A stretch of 64,000 nt of DNA from Acidocella aminolytica 101 = DSM 11237 (GCF_900129125.1 NZ_FQVJ01000008.1:1-64000), one strand, 5' to 3'; counted from the first letter of the stretch, positions 47,137 to 55,093 are shown. The notes: a model not told the origin generated them from the letters alone. Program-made: numbers and translations.

Positions 47137-47916
47137 ATGCTTGCGACACCTTTAACCCCGATGGAAACTGGCCGGAAACCTCGTGGCCCGCATGGCATGC
47201 ACACGTTCTACACGTCTGACGACATCGCTGCAGCCGCCCAGACGGCCGACTCAGTCTATATAAACGTTAGCATCGAGGCCAACCCTGTTGACGTGGATAA
47301 GTGGCGTACAATTGTTGAAGCCGCAGCTGCACCGAGCAGAGCGCCCGTCGGAACTAAAAAAATCCGTGGCAAGATGCCCGACGCCGTGCAAGAGGTCATG
47401 AAAGCGGCTTTCGTCGCTGTGTTCAGCCAGCGCTTCTCCAGCGAGATTGACAAGCTGGTTGACGCCTATCGCATCATGCTTCGCGAAAGTCTGGCGAAAG
47501 GTGCTGACTCGGCGCTGCAGACCGCACTCAACCGCGCGCGGCTTCAGGAGAAGATCCTCGCGGGCACGTCGATGGTCGACCAGACCCAGGCATGCGAGTT
47601 GCTGGGTCTATCGGGGAGCAATCCCTCCGCCACGATGAAACGTAAGGAGGAGAAGCGAGAAATCCTGCGCTTTACGGTCGAAGGCCGTGCCGCGTATCCG
47701 CTGTTCCAGTTCGACATTGAGGGACGTCGCATCTTCCCCGCCATGGCAAAACTGATCGCGTTGAAGCCCGACATATGGAGCGATTTTCGCCTGTTGCACT
47801 GGCTGACGCGGCCACATCTCGATTTCGGGGCCTCACCTGCCGAGCGGCTTGGTGAAGAGGAGGCGGGGGTGATTGCCGCATTCCAGCGGGCGATCGTACC
47901 CGCAGAGCATGGTTGA
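47137..47916 (+). CDS. RES-associated antitoxin (Xre/MbcA/ParS-like C-terminus)
   Basis: A 259-residue protein directly upstream of a RES-domain toxin. The C-terminal WLTRPHLDFGASPAERLGEE and AGVIAAFQRA match the toxin-binding MbcA/ParS/Xre antitoxin domain, DUF2384. The middle contains TSMVDQTQACELLGLSGSNP, a probable DNA-binding HTH. The N-terminal 100 residues are an unfamiliar extension, making it longer than usual (about 120-160). Its TGA overlaps the toxin ATG (TGATG), so synthesis is coupled. It should neutralise the toxin and autorepress. Confidence 0.78.
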   Translation: MLATPLTPMETGRKPRGPHGMHTFYTSDDIAAAAQTADSVYINVSIEANPVDVDKWRTIVEAAAAPSRAPVGTKKIRGKMPDAVQEVMKAAFVAVFSQRFSSEIDKLVDAYRIMLRESLAKGADSALQTALNRARLQEKILAGTSMVDQTQACELLGLSGSNPSATMKRKEEKREILRFTVEGRAAYPLFQFDIEGRRIFPAMAKLIALKPDIWSDFRLLHWLTRPHLDFGASPAERLGEEEAGVIAAFQRAIVPAEHG

Positions 47917-48590
47917 TGCACTTCAGTCTGACAATTCCCGACCCGTCCATGATGCGGGTCGGGAGGGAAGGCTATATTACGCTCCCTAAGGACACTGAAC
48001 TGCATCGCATTCATCCTGATGCCTATCAGGCAACGCAGTTCAATCCCACAGCTGCTGGCGACGCGCGCTTCTCGCCGATTAGCGATGCCGGGGGAGCGAT
48101 CATCCCAACTATCTATGCGGCAAAAAGCTTCGCCTGCGCCACTTGCGAGATCATCTTGCGCTGCCCCGATGTGCCGCTCACCGACCCGAAAACCAGCCTA
48201 CCGACCTTTCACATCGTATATCCCACCGACTTCAAGGCTTATCAGCATAGCGTCGTCGTAACTACGGCGGCCCTGAACCTTGTCGATCTCACCAACGCCG
48301 GGCAGCGCAAGATCGGTGTCAACCACAATGCCCTCCTAGCCGGGCCACGAAGCACCTATCCAGTGACTCGTGCCTGGGCGGAGCGCATCCATGCCAACTG
48401 TCCAAGTGCGCACGGTGTCTATTATAGCTCGGTCCAGTTCGGTCCCGACTTTGCGATCCTGCTGTTTGGTGACCGTGTCGGAGCCGACATCCTGAAGCCA
48501 GTTGACACTCGGTCGGTCGCAGACGCCCCCTGCCATGACGAGATACGTGAACTCGCTCAAAGCTTGTCGATTGACTACGATGATGTTTGA
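47916..48590 (+). CDS. RES-domain toxin (NAD+-degrading family)
   Basis: A 224-residue RES-domain protein: TELHRIHPDAYQATQFNPTA and GDARFSPI (the Arg of the RES fold), IIPTIYAAKSFACATCEII (the tyrosine/serine region) and a later VYYSSVQFGPDFAILLFGDR with the conserved serine. Family toxins such as MbcT and Res break down NAD+ and arrest growth. ATG 47916 overlaps the antitoxin stop by one base. It faces the CBASS phospholipase across 247 bp with no gene. At 224 residues it is longer than typical RES toxins (about 150-190). Confidence 0.8.
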   Translation: MHFSLTIPDPSMMRVGREGYITLPKDTELHRIHPDAYQATQFNPTAAGDARFSPISDAGGAIIPTIYAAKSFACATCEIILRCPDVPLTDPKTSLPTFHIVYPTDFKAYQHSVVVTTAALNLVDLTNAGQRKIGVNHNALLAGPRSTYPVTRAWAERIHANCPSAHGVYYSSVQFGPDFAILLFGDRVGADILKPVDTRSVADAPCHDEIRELAQSLSIDYDDV

Positions 48591-48837
48591 TCATTGCGGC
48601 AGCGGCAATAGCCACAGCCGGCTGACTGACTCATCGCTAAGCTGAACGCCCAACCAGGGCACTTCGCCGTGTTAGCCACGCTCGCCGAAGCCGACATTGC
48701 CACAGCGCATCGCTGGTGACCGCTTCGCACTCTGAGTAGACCGCGGGAACGCCCCAAAAAATGGACGTTTGCCGCACGGCGAGGTAGCTGCTGGCTCCGC
48801 CCCTTCTGAGGTCCCGAGCGGTAGCCAACGCTCGCCG

Positions 48838-49872
48838 TCAGGCCAGGGGGCAACGTATAAATGCGGCGGCGCTGTCGCCCAGGAACATCGCCTGCACATG
48901 ATGCCCAGAGCCTTCCACTAGGCTCCGGGCGACCAGCGGCAGTTCCTGAAGGGCGCGGGCTGTGTCGTCGAGCGCGATGGGGGTAGCGGACTCCGGAGGA
49001 TCGATGCGCAACACGTTGTTCTTGCCGACCATCAGGAAGGCTTGGCCGAGTGCGTTTTTGGACTGGGCTCGGCCAGCCGCTTTGAACGCCCGCATAAACG
49101 CCCACTGGCCCGCCCCGCCAACCTGCGCGTGCTTGTCGACGGTGAAGGTCGCCTCGCCCGTGCCGAGAGTGAGGATTCGTATGTTCTCGCGGGGGACGTC
49201 GTAGCAGGCAAGCGCATCCACGAGCGCATTCATGACTGGGTTGTTCGCCCAGATGCCGCCGTCGAGCATGACGTAGCCGTCGTCGTCGACCGCCGGGTAG
49301 TAGGACGGTGCCGCCGTGGTGTGCAGGGCGACGTGGGCGAACTTCTTGTGTCGGTCCTTCTGGTAGTCGGGGTGGTGCGGGGTCTTGTAGATGAAGGGCT
49401 CACCGTGCAGGCCCTCGAAGCTCGGGATGACCAACCGCTTCGCCGCGTCGTCCAGGACCTTGTCGCCGAACACAGCCAGAAGCTCCGCCCTCAAGACTTC
49501 CTGGTTGTGTTTGGGCTTGGACCACCACCGCGCGAGCCGGAGCCACTTGCGCCATCCTTTGAGGGTCGGAAATATCTTCTCGCCGCGTTCGGTGTAGATC
49601 TGCAACGCCTGCTGCGCCGTCATCCCATGTGCAAGCGCCAGGGCGATGATGCCGCCAGTGGAGGTGCCGGCGATCATATCGAAGTGGTCGGCGATCGAGC
49701 GACCTTGAAGGAAACGGCGCTCGATTTCAGCCAGGTATGCCGCCGGGAACACGCCCTTGATCCCGCCCCCGTCGATGGACAGAATGCGAAAAGGTCGCCC
49801 TTCAGGCCAGGGCTGCTTGACCCGTGCTTGCTGGATCGTGCCGTCCGAGCGTCGGGGGGGGATATAGTTCAC
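48838..49872 (-). CDS. capV: CBASS patatin-like phospholipase effector CapV
   Basis: A 344-residue patatin: FRILSIDGGGIKGVFPAAYL (glycine-rich oxyanion loop), MIAGTSTGGIIALALAHGMT (catalytic Ser near residue 71) and YVMLDGGIWANNPV (Asp near 204) give the full Ser-Asp dyad. CapV degrades membrane phospholipid when a phage-triggered cyclic nucleotide binds, killing the infected cell. GTG 49872 has GGAG 8 bases upstream. Only 22 bases separate it from the E2-like gene, the last of the operon. Codons 4-7 contain a run of eight C, a possible slippage site. Confidence 0.9.
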   Translation of the reverse strand: MNYIPPRRSDGTIQQARVKQPWPEGRPFRILSIDGGGIKGVFPAAYLAEIERRFLQGRSIADHFDMIAGTSTGGIIALALAHGMTAQQALQIYTERGEKIFPTLKGWRKWLRLARWWSKPKHNQEVLRAELLAVFGDKVLDDAAKRLVIPSFEGLHGEPFIYKTPHHPDYQKDRHKKFAHVALHTTAAPSYYPAVDDDGYVMLDGGIWANNPVMNALVDALACYDVPRENIRILTLGTGEATFTVDKHAQVGGAGQWAFMRAFKAAGRAQSKNALGQAFLMVGKNNVLRIDPPESATPIALDDTARALQELPLVARSLVEGSGHHVQAMFLGDSAAAFIRCPLA

Positions 49873-49894
49873 GCGGGTTCTCCAGTGGGCGTCT

Positions 49895-50530
49895 TCATGC
49901 GGCCTCGGCGAGTTGTGATGACGCCCTGGCCGGTCGCGACCAAGCGCCGAGATCGGGGTCCGCCAGTCCGAGCCGCAGCGCTTCCTCGGAGGCAGTGGTG
50001 AACAGCACCTGCCGCCTGCGAGATGGCGTCCCCGAGGGCGGCAGGATATTGTCGTCGGCTCGGTCTGACTGAGGCAAGGCCTGGGGGCCATGCGGCGCGC
50101 TACCGCCGGTCCACACCCCCGTCGCGTGCCAGGCCTCGTAGAAGCGCAACCAGCTGGCGGTCCAGACCAGGATGGTGTCGGCGATAGCCTGATCGCGCGA
50201 CCAACCGTGGTCTCGCGGGTCGAAGAGGCACAGGATCGGCTGACCGCTGGTTGGGTCGTTGTAGACGTGGGGGATAGGATCGAGCGGGTCATCGGCCCGC
50301 GCGCATAGCGGCGGGTCGAGCACGGTCACCTCGGGGAACCAGGCGTAGTTATAGCGGAAGGGATCACCGCGCCGGTTCCGGGCATAGACGACCTTCACCT
50401 CATAGCGGTGGGACAGCCCTTGGATCGCCCCCCGCCAGATTGCCAGCCGTTTCCCGGCCATTACGGTCCTGAAGCCGGGCCATCTCGCCCGGATCAGCGC
50501 GTCCTGCTGGGCGTTGCTTAGGTCCGCCAC
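49895..50530 (-). CDS. CBASS E2-like conjugating protein (type II short)
   Basis: A 211-residue protein between the CD-NTase and CapV genes. The E2-like core ends in GQPILCLFDPRDHGWSRDQA (candidate catalytic Cys101), IADTILVWTASWLRFYEAWH and ATGVWTGG, the block seen in CBASS E2-like proteins. No E1 or JAB deconjugase gene is nearby, matching the E2-only type II short class, where the protein is thought to modify the CD-NTase C-terminus to raise its activity. GTG 50530 overlaps the CD-NTase stop by 13 bases with GGAG upstream. A non-conserved tail of about 60 residues follows. Assignment rests on motif memory. Confidence 0.75.
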   Translation of the reverse strand: MADLSNAQQDALIRARWPGFRTVMAGKRLAIWRGAIQGLSHRYEVKVVYARNRRGDPFRYNYAWFPEVTVLDPPLCARADDPLDPIPHVYNDPTSGQPILCLFDPRDHGWSRDQAIADTILVWTASWLRFYEAWHATGVWTGGSAPHGPQALPQSDRADDNILPPSGTPSRRRQVLFTTASEEALRLGLADPDLGAWSRPARASSQLAEAA

Positions 50531-51771
50531 CAGGCGTCTCCGCCGAAGTAGTTGGTGCGCGGCTCGGTCCGGCCGCGGGTCGGCGCCAGCAGGGCCGGCG
50601 CGGCCGGCACTACCAGGCGGCCAGTCCCCGGCGTGTACCGGCTGCGACCGGCCTCCTTGTCCTTGCCCATGCGGTCCGCGAAGTCCCGCACCGCCGACCG
50701 CGCGGCTTGCTCGCCGAACAGATCCGCCAAGATCGCCTGACGTTGGGCCAGCGTCGGCGAGCCGTGGACGTAGACCGTCAACTGGTCGACGTAGTGGTTC
50801 AGGTCGCGGCACCAGAGGCCCTGGTCAGCCAGCGACCCAGGCCAGCGGTCGGTCAGGACGTCGGTAGGGCACACTGGGTTGACCGCGTAGTACAGCTGTT
50901 TGGCTTGCTGCGCGGCCCTGAACTCGTCGCGGATGTAGGTGACGTGGGACAAGAGAGCGACCGCGAAGCCGGACTTGAACACCTTATGCTCGGCGATCAG
51001 ACGGCATAGCAGGACGCTGGGCGGGCAGCGGTGGTCGCGGTCATTGTAGCGTAAGTTGCGGAAGCGCTTGGTCAGCTGGAGGCTCAGCAGGGCGCGCGAG
51101 GTTTCGTGCGGCTTGAGCTGGTCGGGCAGCGGCTCTGTCTGCGCCTTCTCTAGCGCACGGTCCATCACGATGTACCCCCCGAAGACCTGGCCGAAGAGGG
51201 GCTCCGGCGGCGTATTGGCCTTGAACCAATCGGCAAAGCCATAGGGGTTGGCGATGATGTGCCGCCCGGCGATGTGCGGCGTCTCGGCCCGGTGGTGGAA
51301 GATAATGCTCTCCCGGTCCGGACGGCCCTGCAGTAGGACGGCGGGGGTGAGGTCGACGTGCATGCTGTCGGCGTAGGCGACTTGCACGCAGCGGGTGCAG
51401 CGCGTGGTGACGTTGTAGTACCGAGATCCTGGCTCGCCGCGGACGCTGTCGTAGAGCGTGTCGAGCACCAGCTGCGGGTCGGAGTTGGGCTGGATACTCA
51501 GGCCGATTATCGCGTCGACGTCGTACTCGTCGTTCGATGCGCGGTTTGCCACGACGGAGCCGGTGGCCACGCCGCCCTGGCCATAGACCAGCCCGACAAG
51601 CCCCTGCAGGGGGCTTCCGTCGCGCTCGATCCAGTTCGCCAGCGTGTTGTAGCGTCCTTCGGCGATAGCGTAGCTCGAAGGCGGCAGCTGGATACGGACG
51701 GCGACATCGGCCAGCAGAACGTCGCCTTCGTCGAGAATGTGATTGGAACTATCGCGGGTGAGTGCGTTCAT
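50518..51771 (-). CDS. CBASS cyclic-oligonucleotide synthase (CD-NTase)
   Basis: A 417-residue cGAS/DncV-like nucleotidyltransferase. The catalytic motif is GSVVANRASNDEYDVDAIIG (Gly-Ser at 71-72, metal-binding Asp84 and Asp86), with the third acid in DSMHVDLTPAVLLQGR (Asp140). Downstream ANPYGFADWFKANTP is typical of the helical PAP-like domain. It makes a cyclic di- or trinucleotide messenger on phage infection; clade and product are not assigned, although a patatin effector suggests 3',3'-cGAMP. ATG 51771 has AAGGA upstream. A strong promoter lies at 51846-51874. The protein ends WWRT*. Confidence 0.88.
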   Translation of the reverse strand: MNALTRDSSNHILDEGDVLLADVAVRIQLPPSSYAIAEGRYNTLANWIERDGSPLQGLVGLVYGQGGVATGSVVANRASNDEYDVDAIIGLSIQPNSDPQLVLDTLYDSVRGEPGSRYYNVTTRCTRCVQVAYADSMHVDLTPAVLLQGRPDRESIIFHHRAETPHIAGRHIIANPYGFADWFKANTPPEPLFGQVFGGYIVMDRALEKAQTEPLPDQLKPHETSRALLSLQLTKRFRNLRYNDRDHRCPPSVLLCRLIAEHKVFKSGFAVALLSHVTYIRDEFRAAQQAKQLYYAVNPVCPTDVLTDRWPGSLADQGLWCRDLNHYVDQLTVYVHGSPTLAQRQAILADLFGEQAARSAVRDFADRMGKDKEAGRSRYTPGTGRLVVPAAPALLAPTRGRTEPRTNYFGGDAWWRT

Positions 51772-51845
51772 GGAGGGGTCCTTCAGGCCGGCATTTCGGG
51801 ATTGCTGCCGGCGCCGTTTGACGGCCGCCCCGAACACGTCGATAA

Positions 51846-51874
51846 ACCATAGGGGATTGTGGTGGTTCCGTCAA
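51846..51874 (-). promoter_or_regulatory. CBASS operon promoter
   Basis: On the minus strand, TTGACG (51874-51869) and TATGGT (51851-51846) are separated by exactly 17 bases, a good sigma-70 promoter. Transcription would start about 70 bases before the CD-NTase ATG. The palindrome at 51880-51896 lies 5 bases upstream of the -35. Confidence 0.65.
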
Positions 51875-51879
51875 TAAAC

Positions 51880-51896
51880 TAGACGCGTTGCGTCTA
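51880..51896. promoter_or_regulatory. Palindromic operator for CapW/BrxR-type regulator
   Basis: A perfect inverted repeat TAGACGC-GTT-GCGTCTA (7-bp arms, 3-bp spacer) sits between the divergent CBASS and WYL-regulator genes. It abuts the CBASS -35 and overlaps a possible capW -10 (TATTAA, 51895-51900). Its location suits binding by the WYL dimer to repress both units. Confidence 0.7.
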
Positions 51897-51912
51897 TTAA
51901 CTGGATGAATCG

Positions 51913-52854
51913 ATGGCAGACGACAATGAGCAGCACCTGCGCTGGGGGGTAAGGCGCCGGCTGGAGTTCATCGACTTTAGGCTATTCTGGGAGGGGCGCT
52001 TCAACCGGAAGGCGCTAGCCGACGGGTTCGGGATCTCGAGCCAGCAGGCTTCTGCCGACATCGCGCAGTACGAGTCCATGGCGCCGGACAATCTATCCTA
52101 CGACGCCGCCCTGAAGGCCTATGTCCGGACCGCTAACTTCAAACCCCGGTTCATCGGGCAGTCGACCGATCGGTTCCTGCTTCAGCTGGCCGCGATCGAG
52201 AGCGACTGGATGCGCAAGGAGGACAGCTGGTTTGACGCCCTGCCCCCCGCCGAAGTCGTCGGGCTGAGTTCGCGGAAAACTGACCCAGGCCATCTTTTGG
52301 CGGTGCTCGACGCCATTCGTAATCGGTTGGAGCTTAAGGTCGAGTACCACTCGATGACCGGTTCAGCCGCGCCCGCCCGCACGATCGCGCCCCATGCGCT
52401 AGCCCATAGCAAGGGCCGCTGGTATGCCCGCTCCTGGTCGCGTGAGCACAACGATTTCAGAGACTACAGCCTAAATCGAATCCAGAGGGTGTTCGACCCC
52501 AGGCCGTGCCCCGTCGACCCAAAGTTAGATTTCGAGTGGGCCCACACCATCAACCTTATCCTGGTGCCGAACCCAGCGCTCACTGAGGAGCGCCAGAAGG
52601 CGGTCGCTGGCGAATACGAGATGACCAACGGCGAACGAAAAGTGCCGACGCGGCTGAGCCTCAGCTTCTATCTCATGAGCGAGTTCAACCTCGACGTGGA
52701 GGAAGGCAAGCTCGCACCGGAGAAGCAGCAACTGATTCTCAACAACCGCACTGAAGTCGAGCAAGCGCGGGCGGCTGCCCGGCAGATGTCGAAAGAGGCG
52801 CTAGCGCGCGGTCCGCGCGTGACCACCCAGCCCAGCCCGTTGGCGCGGCCATGA
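51913..52854 (+). CDS. capW: WYL-domain CBASS regulator, CapW/BrxR-like
   Basis: A 313-residue regulator with an N-terminal winged helix (RRLEFIDFRLFWEGRFNRKA and GFGISSQQASADIAQYE), as in BrxR/CapW. The WYL ligand domain is LKVEYHSMTGSAAPARTIAP, ALAHSKGRWYARSWSRE and a C-terminal extension. CapW relatives repress CBASS genes until an infection signal is sensed. It is divergent from the CBASS operon with the operator between. ATG 51913 is very close to the predicted transcription start, so the message may be nearly leaderless. Its last 4 bases overlap the nucleotidyltransferase start (ATGA). Confidence 0.85.
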   Translation: MADDNEQHLRWGVRRRLEFIDFRLFWEGRFNRKALADGFGISSQQASADIAQYESMAPDNLSYDAALKAYVRTANFKPRFIGQSTDRFLLQLAAIESDWMRKEDSWFDALPPAEVVGLSSRKTDPGHLLAVLDAIRNRLELKVEYHSMTGSAAPARTIAPHALAHSKGRWYARSWSREHNDFRDYSLNRIQRVFDPRPCPVDPKLDFEWAHTINLILVPNPALTEERQKAVAGEYEMTNGERKVPTRLSLSFYLMSEFNLDVEEGKLAPEKQQLILNNRTEVEQARAAARQMSKEALARGPRVTTQPSPLARP

Positions 52855-53534
52855 CCATCTCGGCGGTCATTCTGTTCGGAAGCCGTGCTCGTGGAGATTA
52901 TAATGCGGGGTCAGATGTCGACCTTCTGTTCGTCACCGGCGAGCCGCAGCCCAGGCACCACGCCGTCAGCAAGCTGTCGTTGTCACTTTATCCGATGGAC
53001 AAGCTGCTCAGCCAAGCTGCTGACGGCGACCTCTTTGTCTTCCACTTGGTCTCAGAGGCGAAGCCGATCTACGACCCCGCGGGTGAATTCATCCGCTTAC
53101 AGGCGGCATTTCGATTGCGCGATTCCTACGACCGAGACGTCGCTCAAGCGTCCGATCTCGGTTACTTGCTGAGCCGCTTCGGTGATGTCCTTCCAAATGA
53201 AGGCTTGGTGAATCGCAGGATCGCGTGGTGCGTGCGGACTATTCTAATTGGGCGCGCCGCTGAACAGCGACGCCCGGTCTTCTCTCCGGCAGCGCTGGCA
53301 GCGTTCTCTCAGGACATCGCGGTCGAGGGCCTGATCAGGCAGAAGTCGGCTAGTCGTCCTCCTGAACCAGACACACTACGCTGCCTGCGCCACTTCCTGG
53401 AGCGTTGGGGAAAGCTTGATCCCGTCCCCATGGCAGAAGCCCCAGATGACTACAATCAGGCGTTTGCGATGACTAATAATTACGTTGCGCAGAGTACTCT
53501 AAAAAACCTCCTTGCAAACTCCGATTATGCTTGA
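52851..53534 (+). CDS. MNT-type nucleotidyltransferase coupled to capW
   Basis: A 227-residue protein starting MTISAVILFGSRARGDYNAG, then SDVDLLFVTG: the complete GS(x)10DxD motif of minimal nucleotidyltransferases. The C-terminal 120 residues are helical (GLVNRRIAWCVRTILIGRAA, AVEGLIRQKSAS), possibly a fused HEPN-like or four-helix substrate domain, though no RxxxxH nuclease motif is seen. It is translationally coupled to capW. It could be an MNT antitoxin/AMPylase or an added defence component; its role in CBASS is not established. Confidence 0.75.
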   Translation: MTISAVILFGSRARGDYNAGSDVDLLFVTGEPQPRHHAVSKLSLSLYPMDKLLSQAADGDLFVFHLVSEAKPIYDPAGEFIRLQAAFRLRDSYDRDVAQASDLGYLLSRFGDVLPNEGLVNRRIAWCVRTILIGRAAEQRRPVFSPAALAAFSQDIAVEGLIRQKSASRPPEPDTLRCLRHFLERWGKLDPVPMAEAPDDYNQAFAMTNNYVAQSTLKNLLANSDYA

Positions 53535-53855
53535 ATATGTGGTGATTTGACGGCCCACGCGCTCGTCAGATTTACACACCCATTCAATCACCGAATGTCT
53601 TGGACGGATCGATGGCCGAGATTGCCACCTTCGGAAGCAATGTCCGCTCGTCAGTGGTTGTTACCCATAACGCGACATTCCGTTCCCGGCCCGTTCTGCT
53701 CTTGGGCTATTCAACGCCAATGGCGACGAGGGGAAGCGTGGAATGGGAGCTTTTGGAGTCTCCTGGAGCAAAAACGACAATTCGTAATATGGGTGCAGCT
53801 AAGTCGCCCCCATCCTACGCTCGCTTATTCGGGCTTCGAGGTATGATTCTGTCCT
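53535..53855. other. 321-bp spacer without recognised gene
   Basis: A weak plus-strand frame from 53600 lacks any recognisable motif. GC content falls here compared with the CBASS genes. It probably represents the junction between the CBASS module and the following low-GC gene. Confidence 0.4.
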
Positions 53856-54458
53856 TCAACCTTCTTTTTGCCCCGAAAATGAGAATATCTTTTCAATGGC
53901 CTGGGTCATTTCTAACTTATTTGCGAACTGTGGGTGCCGTAGGGGGAAAACGCGGACCAGTGTTCCATCCGACAGTTCATAGGTTTGCCACTGGTTTGGG
54001 TATATTTCGGTCGCGTCCTCCAGAGTAGGAGGAAAGGCATTCCAGCCCTTTTTGGTAAAAATAACCAAGTCATTGGGGCGGTATTCATTCAGTATGTCGA
54101 TCACTCGCTGACGACCATGTGCCTCTTGCTCGCTAGACGCCTTTTTATACCGTTCTTCGTCTAATCCAATGCTCGATGGAACGAAGTTGAAGAAAATAAC
54201 TCGCGGCCAAAAATCGACGTGCTGCTCAAAGCCAAAATAATCTTTGATCCGACTAAAAAATGAAAAGCTTTCTTCTCCAGAAATAACTGTTTCTATGGTT
54301 CGGCAGGTTCTCTCCACTTCAAATTCTCTGGCCTCACTATCCATGTCCTCGTCAGGATTGCTCCAGTGCGAGTAACCACAGATCGCAATTTTTCGGCCAC
54401 TCACACCTTCGTCGTATCGCTTCCCAACCCAGGGACGGTTAACTGGTGGATTGTTCAT
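53856..54458 (-). CDS. Uracil-DNA-glycosylase-superfamily-like protein
   Basis: The 200-residue protein has KIAICGYSHWSNPDEDMDSE (motif A-like), FWPRVIFFNFVPSSIG (the buried Phe-Asn-Phe strand), NDLVIFTKKGWNAFPPTLED and VFPLRHPQFANKLE, with a late His-Pro like motif B. This pattern resembles divergent UDG-superfamily members of unknown function. Some recently described members act in phage defence by excising modified bases. Catalysis cannot be assigned because motif A is not the canonical GxDPY. The gene is visibly lower in GC than its neighbours and stands alone, suggesting separate transfer. ATG 54458 is the only reasonable start. Confidence 0.45.
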   Translation of the reverse strand: MNNPPVNRPWVGKRYDEGVSGRKIAICGYSHWSNPDEDMDSEAREFEVERTCRTIETVISGEESFSFFSRIKDYFGFEQHVDFWPRVIFFNFVPSSIGLDEERYKKASSEQEAHGRQRVIDILNEYRPNDLVIFTKKGWNAFPPTLEDATEIYPNQWQTYELSDGTLVRVFPLRHPQFANKLEMTQAIEKIFSFSGQKEG

Positions 54459-55049
54459 GCCTGCACCCCAGAGCGCTTGTTTTCTGGCAAAATAATACCT
54501 GCTTTCGGCCTTTTGACTATTACAGACTTATTTCGACGTGAAATAACGATCGTGGGATTTGCCTTGCCACATCCCTGCAGCTTAATAGAGCCGTCGTCCT
54601 CCGACACGACCATCTGCCGCCAATGGCAGCTTATCTTATTTTCCACTCCAGACCAGACAGGCAGTTAACGGCCCGATTCTGCCGATGGTTGTCTTGCGAC
54701 ATCCCCATTTGTGTTGATCACAACCGATGCAACCGGGACGAGTGGAGTAGGCAAGGCGTAAAGGGCATGCCGCCGTTCGCCAACGCGAACCAGGGCGTTT
54801 TTGTCGACGAGATCGGCGAGGTCGCGCGTCGCCATGGCTGGCGCTGCGTTATTTAATCAATTGGTGATTGGCTTAAATAGCGGCTGAGCTACGGTAAGCG
54901 CTCTTAAATAGCGGGCGCCCCCATCACGGACGGGTAATCCATGCCGTGCCGGTTGTGCGGAGATTAAGCCATTCAATCTCCGCGCCCGGATGGATTGCGC
55001 GCCTCCCATTCACAAGAAGGGGTAGAAATTTTCGCCAATTCTTGCTATC
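54459..55049. other. Gene-poor 590-bp region with direct repeat and stem-loop
   Basis: CTTAAATAGCGG occurs at 54872-54883 and again at 54903-54914, 31 bp apart (about three helical turns). A perfect stem GGAGATT/AATCTCC with a 9-nt loop lies at 54959-54981. A plus-strand frame 54623-54856 has GMPPFANANQGVFVDEIGEV but no recognised family. No RNA gene or replication origin could be shown. Confidence 0.45.
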
Positions 55050-55070
55050 AATGATGGCATTGTCATCATT
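55050..55070. promoter_or_regulatory. Candidate FitAB operator
   Basis: A perfect inverted repeat AATGATG-N7-CATCATT lies 24 bases before the fitA GTG. Ribbon-helix-helix FitA/FitB complexes bind inverted repeats in their own promoter, so this is the likely autoregulatory site. Confidence 0.6.
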
Positions 55071-55093
55071 GCTGCGTTTTGGAGGCGACGGCC

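Noticed and set aside
49042-50001. Plus-strand frame spanning the capV and E2 genes
   Set aside because: No recognisable domain and fully explained as the complement of the CBASS coding DNA.
49873-50292. Extension of the capV frame upstream to 50292
   Set aside because: The extension is low-complexity and overlaps the E2-like coding sequence; GTG 49872 has a proper ribosome site.
53600-54028. 142-codon plus-strand frame after the nucleotidyltransferase
   Set aside because: No motif, partly antisense to the UDG-like gene, no ribosome site.
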